From Xenorhabdus eapokensis (GTDB lineage Bacteria; Pseudomonadota; Gammaproteobacteria; Enterobacterales; Enterobacteriaceae), in contig NZ_MKGQ01000046.1 in assembly GCF_001908105.1 (NCBI RefSeq), positions 1-18,134 of the forward strand: a stretch of 18,134 nucleotides of DNA. The letters run 5' to 3'. A program made the position numbers and the translations under genes. Position 1 is the stretch's first letter. The number at the start of each line of letters is the position of its first letter. Shown in pieces: positions 13,806-18,134 of the stretch. The notes under the pieces are model-generated. The model did no database searches, had not been told where the DNA came from, and saw only the letters and a program-made list of their open reading frames with translations.

Positions 13806-15551
13806 TCATACGAGTGGGAACGCTTTTATGCGTTTGTTATATTCTTTATTTGGTGTTGTGTGCTGGTTGTCACATTTAATTTCGATCAAGAATGGGCTGT
13901 TCTGTTGCATAATTTCGGCAATGCATTCCTGTAATTGATCAGGAGAATTGACACACAAACAGTTTAACCCTAATCCTCTCGCCAATTGACACCAATCATA
14001 ATCGGGAATTTTTGTCAGATCTGTTTTGTTATCTTTATTATTAAAATAGCTTGCAGCATAAGATGCATTATTAAAGACAATGAAAAGTATATTGCGATGG
14101 TATTTTGATGCTGTGGCTAACTCCATTCCCTGCATTAACATACAACCATCACCTGTTATAACCATACATTTTCTATCTGGAGCAGCAAAGCTGGCTCCTA
14201 TCCCTGCTGGGATACTCCAGCCCATAGGGCCAAGTGTGGTTGCTGATATATACGCTTCAGGTCTGCGGGCGATCCAGTGATGACCAAAAAATGATCGGTG
14301 CGCACCAGAATCAACACTGACTATTCCATTTTCTGGAAAATGTTTCTGGAGGATATTGATATAGGATGCTGGGTGTCTTGTTGCATCGCCTGTTGCGCTA
14401 AAATCAATAGGGAAATACTTGGGAATTATACTGAGGTATTGTAACCATTTCTCCCGTTTAGAACGGCCTTTCATGAGAATATTAGGGTAATGTTCATCAA
14501 GAGCTTCCAGGAATGCACTACTGTTTGCTGTGATCCCACAAGTAATATCAAGGTATTTACCAAGATATTCGGGATTAGTATCCACCTGAACCGTTCTACC
14601 TGAAAGCTGTAAGTCTGGAGACCATAACATAGTGCTCCACTGAGTGGTATCCATGCCCAATAAAATAATACCTTCCAACTCTGGATTCTTAAATGCTTCA
14701 ATCGCTCTGGGACTCCCTGAATAACCATAAATACCGAGTGACAGAGGATGATCTTCTGGAAATATCCCTTTACCACTCAGCGTTGTTGCTACTGGGAAAT
14801 GATACTTTTCTGCAAATGCTAACAGTGTATCAGCCGTTTCAGGTGTTTTACTGCGTAACCCCGCGAGAATGATGCATTTATGGGTTTTACTCATGAAATT
14901 TTCAAATTCGGGTGAGCACATTTTATTAATATCGACCGGACGATTTTTCCAAGAATCAGCAATGCTTGAACTAATGTCGGGGCGATTTTCATCATATTCA
15001 TTTAAAATTTCCTTACTGACTCCCAGATACACAGGACCCCTTTCAATTCCTTTCATTGCCCGAAGTGATTCTCTCAGAAATCGGCTGATTGATTGACCCG
15101 CTTTCACTTCAAATGTTGCGCGAGTTACCGGAGAAAAAATGGCTTGTTGGTTAATTCCAGATTGGGTACTGTCCTGTAATACATTGTGCATTTCCATTGC
15201 TGAAGAAATTTGACCAGCTAAGAGTAAAACAGGAAAATTATCTGTGTAGGCGGAAGTTATGCCTGTCAGAGTATTTGTAACACCAGGGCCACCAATGACT
15301 AGACATATACCAAAATTGTCAGAAACACGAGCATATCCTTCTGCCATATAAGCAGCCCCCGTTTCGCAGGCGGTGACTACCGGAACAGGAAAAATATCTA
15401 ATACTGAATCATTATCTTTCGGGTAACATTTCATGAATGCATTAATGAGTTTACCTGGTACCATAAAGAGATGAAAAGCACCTAATCGGCGTAGCTGCCT
15501 CAATATATAAGATGCTCCATTTTCTTTCTGTCCATCATTTGAATATGTCAT
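13806..15551 (-). CDS. Acetolactate-synthase-like ThDP-dependent enzyme
   Basis: A 581-residue member of the acetohydroxyacid-synthase/decarboxylase superfamily. The pyrimidine domain (about 10-180) has 'FHLFMVPG', catalytic Glu63 in 'ACETGAAYMAEGYAR' and 'VIGGPGVTNTLTGITSAYTD'. A central domain (about 200-350) has 'ATTLSGKGIFPEDHPLSLGI'. The diphosphate domain has 'TLGPMGWSIPAGIGASFAAP' and the Mg-ThDP motif starting GDG at 467-469 and ending Asn-Asn at 494-495. These enzymes decarboxylate a 2-oxo acid and pass the carbanion to a carbonyl or proton. A true ilvB would sit with a regulatory subunit; here it lies between a dioxygenase gene (3 nt gap) and an exporter gene (13 nt gap), so a specialised carboligase or decarboxylase is likely. 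Its ribosome site lies inside the end of the upstream gene, suggesting translational coupling. Confidence 0.88.
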   Translation of the reverse strand: MTYSNDGQKENGASYILRQLRRLGAFHLFMVPGKLINAFMKCYPKDNDSVLDIFPVPVVTACETGAAYMAEGYARVSDNFGICLVIGGPGVTNTLTGITSAYTDNFPVLLLAGQISSAMEMHNVLQDSTQSGINQQAIFSPVTRATFEVKAGQSISRFLRESLRAMKGIERGPVYLGVSKEILNEYDENRPDISSSIADSWKNRPVDINKMCSPEFENFMSKTHKCIILAGLRSKTPETADTLLAFAEKYHFPVATTLSGKGIFPEDHPLSLGIYGYSGSPRAIEAFKNPELEGIILLGMDTTQWSTMLWSPDLQLSGRTVQVDTNPEYLGKYLDITCGITANSSAFLEALDEHYPNILMKGRSKREKWLQYLSIIPKYFPIDFSATGDATRHPASYINILQKHFPENGIVSVDSGAHRSFFGHHWIARRPEAYISATTLGPMGWSIPAGIGASFAAPDRKCMVITGDGCMLMQGMELATASKYHRNILFIVFNNASYAASYFNNKDNKTDLTKIPDYDWCQLARGLGLNCLCVNSPDQLQECIAEIMQQNSPFLIEIKCDNQHTTPNKEYNKRIKAFPLV

Positions 15552-15554
15552 AGT

Positions 15555-16334
15555 TCATAGCCCTATAAAGTGTATATTTTGCTTTTTCATTATTTTTAAT
15601 GAATCCTCATGAAATGAGTCCGGGTATCGGACATTAGGCATATCTGCAAAATAAGGTTTTGGGCTTTTGGGGAGATAATCTGAAACATGCATATTATGTT
15701 GAGCACGATCCCGAAGGTACTGTAGGTATGGTTCGTTATGTTGTTCTGAAGCAGAGACTGTCCATTGTAAAGCTAATTTGGTGTTATCAGGCGCCTTATC
15801 AGGATAAGTGCTTCTGTGAGTTATTCTGTTATCCCAGAGAATAAGATCACCGGCTTTGCTCATGATAACTTTTTCGTAGGCTTGTGGAATATTCAACATA
15901 CTTTTCACAGTGGCTTGATCTAGCCGATGAGAAAAGGGGATGAGTGTTATTCCCCCGCCATGATCAGGCTCATTATCCTGCAAATAGATAGCACACTGCA
16001 TAAATTGTAAGTGTGTATCAGGATTTATTACCTCATCAGGTAAAAAATAGGCATCATTGTGCCAAGGGATATAAACACTTTCCCGAATCGTAAAATTAGG
16101 GAATAAAGAAAAAGTTCTGCCAAAAATCTCCTTGATTGCCGTAATTGCTTTATCATTCAAAATAGCATGAAATATTTCAGTGTTTTTTAATATTTCTGTT
16201 GGAAGAAGAGTTGAAAGATTATTTATTTCAGAGGTTTTTTTATAAAAATCTCTGATAGTTTTAATCTCTTCTTTGCCTATTATTTCAGGTATTACAACAT
16301 AACCCTGTTCGCACATTTTTTTGGTGATATTCAT
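15555..16334 (-). CDS. PhyH-type Fe(II)/2-oxoglutarate-dependent dioxygenase
   Basis: A 259-residue protein of the phytanoyl-CoA dioxygenase family. The iron triad is visible: His92 and Asp94 in 'IPWHNDAYF' and distal His173 in 'DNRITHRSTYPD'. The strand 'CAIYLQDNEPDHGGGITLIP' followed by 'FSHRLDQ' is the typical PhyH core ('hLxD....NG.l.viPGSH'). Such enzymes hydroxylate, desaturate or rearrange small molecules using O2 and 2-oxoglutarate, and are common in natural-product clusters. The gene lies 19 nt after the EPSPS-like gene and 3 nt before the ThDP gene. The ATG has GAGG 9 nt upstream. It appears intact and the substrate is unknown. Confidence 0.87.
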   Translation of the reverse strand: MNITKKMCEQGYVVIPEIIGKEEIKTIRDFYKKTSEINNLSTLLPTEILKNTEIFHAILNDKAITAIKEIFGRTFSLFPNFTIRESVYIPWHNDAYFLPDEVINPDTHLQFMQCAIYLQDNEPDHGGGITLIPFSHRLDQATVKSMLNIPQAYEKVIMSKAGDLILWDNRITHRSTYPDKAPDNTKLALQWTVSASEQHNEPYLQYLRDRAQHNMHVSDYLPKSPKPYFADMPNVRYPDSFHEDSLKIMKKQNIHFIGL

Positions 16335-16353
16335 ATTGATATCCTCAATAAAA

Positions 16354-17702
16354 TTAATAAGCTGACTCAGATTGGTAAATCATTTCTTTGAATGTAATAC
16401 CAAGTTGCTCAAACTCTTTAAAGAAAGAAGGGAATGAACAATGGACATCTTCATAACCATCAATGTAATTAGTCTGTTGACAACGTAATGACGCTACAAA
16501 TAAAGACATAAAAATACGATGATCCCCCCAACTAGACAGTTTACAATTTCCAGAATAGGATGATGCTCCATGAATTTCGAAGCCGTCATAAACATCATTT
16601 ATAATCAAGGGTTGAATGTTAACACCCAATTTTAGTAACTCATTTACCATTGCTTTTATTCTTGGTGATTTATGAAGACGGGTTATAGATCCCCCGGTAA
16701 CTCTGAAACAGCCATTGACATATATTCCTATTGAAGCTAACGTAGGTACAATATTAGGGCAGTTGCTGACATTAAACTCATAGTTTCCAGTGAGTAGACC
16801 TTTTCTATTAATCAACCTAATTTCGTTTTTTTGATCATTTCTAATGACTTCCACTCCCATTTCTTTAACAAATGCCAGAATAGCCTGCTCACCTTGTAAG
16901 CTCTTACTATTGATATTTTTAAGTGTCAAATCACATGGAAATAAAGTCGCTACCGCAACCAGATAAGAACACGAAGTGTAATCGCCTGTTATTGTATATT
17001 CAGCAGGACTGTATTTACCAGGGAACACCGTAATTTTGGAGAAATTTTCATTATGCTTAAATTTAATGCCGGCTATTGCAAGAACTTCTAATGTCTGCCG
17101 AATATAGGATAATGATAGGATCTCTCCTTTGATTTTCACTGTAGTACTTTTTTTAGCAAGGGGGGCTGTGAAAAGAATTGCTGTAATAAATTGGGAACTA
17201 ATGTTTCCTTCGATTTCGCATTCACCACCAATATACCCTCCCCAATTGATGAAAGGTGCTTTTCCGTTCATATGAACACTGGAGATGTTTCCACCCAATT
17301 CAACAAGTGAATTCAGTAAAGGTTCCATCACACGAGTTCTGAGAGTTGCATCACCCGATATCACAGCGGGAGTTTCACTGTGGCAAGTAAGGGCAGTTAT
17401 TACACGGAAGACTAGCCCCGAACCGAGAGCATCAATGACTTTTTTCCAGGGTTAATTTTACCACCAGTTCCATAAATAATTAATCTTCTCGGTTCCTCAA
17501 TAATTCTGGCTCCAATACTGCGACATGCTTCTTTCATTGTACTGGTTTCCAGACAACGTAAGTCATTATTAATAATTGACTTACCGTCAGCCAAGCTGGC
17601 AGCCAGAATAGCTCGTTGAGTTTCTGGCTTCGATGAGGGTATATAAGCGGAATGAAGAATATAATTAGATGGATTAACAGCCAGATATTTTGATGACAAC
17701 AT
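16354..17702 (-). CDS. EPSP-synthase-like enolpyruvyl transferase, split by a -1 frameshift
   Basis: Frame 0 runs 17702-17412 (96 codons, stop TAG); the rest lies in the -1 frame to TAA at 16354. Joined at 17439 they give 449 residues, near the usual 430. EPSPS landmarks follow in order across the junction: Lys25 and Arg30 in 'SSKPETQRAILAASLADG', 'LGSGLVFR' with Arg100 (R124-equivalent), 'WGGYIGG', 'GNISSQFITAILFTAPLA' with Ser169-Ser170-Gln171, Tyr200, 'GDYTSCSYLVA', and 'WGDHRIFMSLF' with Arg396. Key residues differ: D313-equivalent is Asn317, E341-equivalent is Lys345, and the K411 position is Cys. It probably transfers enolpyruvyl to, or binds, a different substrate; NikO/PolA in nikkomycin/polyoxin pathways are precedents for EPSPS-family enzymes in natural products. 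First gene of the operon. Pseudogenisation is the alternative to programmed frameshifting. Confidence 0.78.
17439..17445 (-). promoter_or_regulatory. A_AAA_AAG slippery heptamer (candidate -1 ribosomal frameshift site)
   Basis: Reading on minus, the codons are GGA AAA AAG with A_AAA_AAG exactly in phase: AAG is codon 88 of the first frame. Slipping back one base gives AAA AAA then GTC ATT GAT, the start of the block that continues the EPSPS alignment. The same heptamer is used in E. coli dnaX. Stimulators are weak by eye: a GGTGG about 15-20 nt upstream, and CACAG/CTGTG about 60 nt downstream. Confidence 0.5.
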
Positions 17703-18046
17703 AACTTTACTTTTCCTTTCATAATAATATTGCAGACAGATGAAATATCCCGCTTTTTGGTAACTGAGTATTTATAAAACAAAATATGAAATGCATTTTT
17801 ATGTAATTTAACCATGTTGTTAAATTTTAATGTGTTTTTAATTTCGTGAGATAGAATTAAAATATGATCTCCTTATTTTTATTATCGTGTAAATTCTAAC
17901 AATTGTACTTTACAGATATTAAACGGCTGATATACATCTTTAAAGTTTAATTAATTCAATTTTATTTGATTTGTTTGTCAGTTTATAATCAAATATTATA
18001 AAAACAAAAATATAAAATATTAATTTCTTTAATTATAAATAAGATT
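17703..18046. other. Very AT-rich promoter region of the five-gene operon
   Basis: About 340 bases, very AT-rich, with many A- and T-tracts. It must contain the operon promoter (reading left), but I cannot choose a -35/-10 pair with confidence. A frame from ATG 17815 overlaps the EPSPS-like gene start out of frame and has no family resemblance. The composition suits H-NS silencing of a horizontally acquired cluster (inference). Confidence 0.55.
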
Positions 18047-18134
18047 TCATAATAGCGCTACACTCCTTTTTTTCATGCCCGGTTTTTGATGTGATGAATA
18101 TGATCCCAAAAATTCATCGACATCTTTGAGCAAC
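18047..18134 (-). CDS. Possible 3' end of a further minus-strand gene
   Basis: A minus frame is open from the window edge to TGA at 18047-18049 and encodes 28 residues ending 'HQKPGMKKRSVALL'. Composition rises from the very AT-rich spacer to normal GC exactly here, as expected at a gene end. It is too short to assign, and chance openness over 29 codons is possible. Confidence 0.35.
   Translation of the reverse strand, partial: LLKDVDEFLGSYSSHQKPGMKKRSVALL

Noticed and set aside
13806..15551. Naming the ThDP enzyme ilvB/ilvI
   Set aside because: There is no small regulatory subunit or ilv neighbour, and the operon context is an exporter-containing specialised pathway; substrate cannot be read from sequence.
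16354..17702. Calling the EPSPS-like gene a plain pseudogene
   Set aside because: There is only one disruption, it lies exactly at an in-phase slippery heptamer, and the downstream genes are intact with tight spacing; decay remains possible but is not the only reading.
17534..17815. 93-residue minus frame overlapping the EPSPS-like gene start
   Set aside because: It runs out of frame through the EPSPS N-terminal coding region, lacks family resemblance and has no better ribosome site.

Overview
The window looks like accessory DNA from a gammaproteobacterium of the Enterobacterales, most likely the Xenorhabdus/Photorhabdus group (Morganellaceae). The basis is a type VI secretion VgrG, an SfsB/Nlp-type regulator, enterobacterial island genes (KlcA/ArdB, CbtA/YpjF, YubB-like) and an AT-rich specialised-metabolism operon. 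The genus is inference; no rRNA or housekeeping gene is present.

Layout. (1) 1-792, minus: 5' part of a vgrG (T6SS spike) with an unusual N-terminal extension. (2) 793-1539: AT-rich DNA with no gene. (3) About 1540-11693: a mobile island bounded by two imperfect inverted arms of about 0.7 kb (about 1540-2280 and 10985-11693). Inside, on plus: a tyrosine recombinase, two tandem KlcA/ArdB antirestriction proteins, an unknown protein, a CbtA-type toxin, a YubB/Api92-like protein, an N6-methyltransferase-like protein without a visible catalytic NPPY/F motif, a TraI_2-like protein without its HD motif, and a second tyrosine recombinase. A minus-strand Ner/SfsB-like regulator lies near the right arm, with a strongly structured stretch upstream of it. 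Most gene gaps in the island hold a hairpin followed by T-rich sequence. A module of about 110 bp with three short hairpins occurs three times. (4) 11762-17702, minus: a compact, AT-richer five-gene operon. In transcription order it encodes an EPSP-synthase-like enolpyruvyl transferase (split by a frameshift), a PhyH-type Fe(II)/2-oxoglutarate dioxygenase, an acetolactate-synthase-like ThDP enzyme, a Bcr/CflA-type MFS exporter and an SDR oxidoreductase. (5) 17703-18046: very AT-rich promoter region, then the possible 3' end of another minus-strand gene.

How it fits together. The island is a degraded or streamlined integrative element: recombinases for DNA integration, antirestriction proteins and a methylase-like protein for surviving host restriction, a toxin, and a TraI_2 fragment as conjugative ancestry. 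The neighbouring operon looks like a small-molecule pathway with its own exporter. Its first enzyme keeps the EPSPS fold signatures but has lost the residues equivalent to E. coli D313, E341 and K411, so it is unlikely to be the shikimate-pathway AroA. Its two reading frames join exactly at an in-frame A_AAA_AAG heptamer, the classic bacterial -1 frameshift signal. This makes either programmed frameshifting or a one-base homopolymer deletion the key question of the window.
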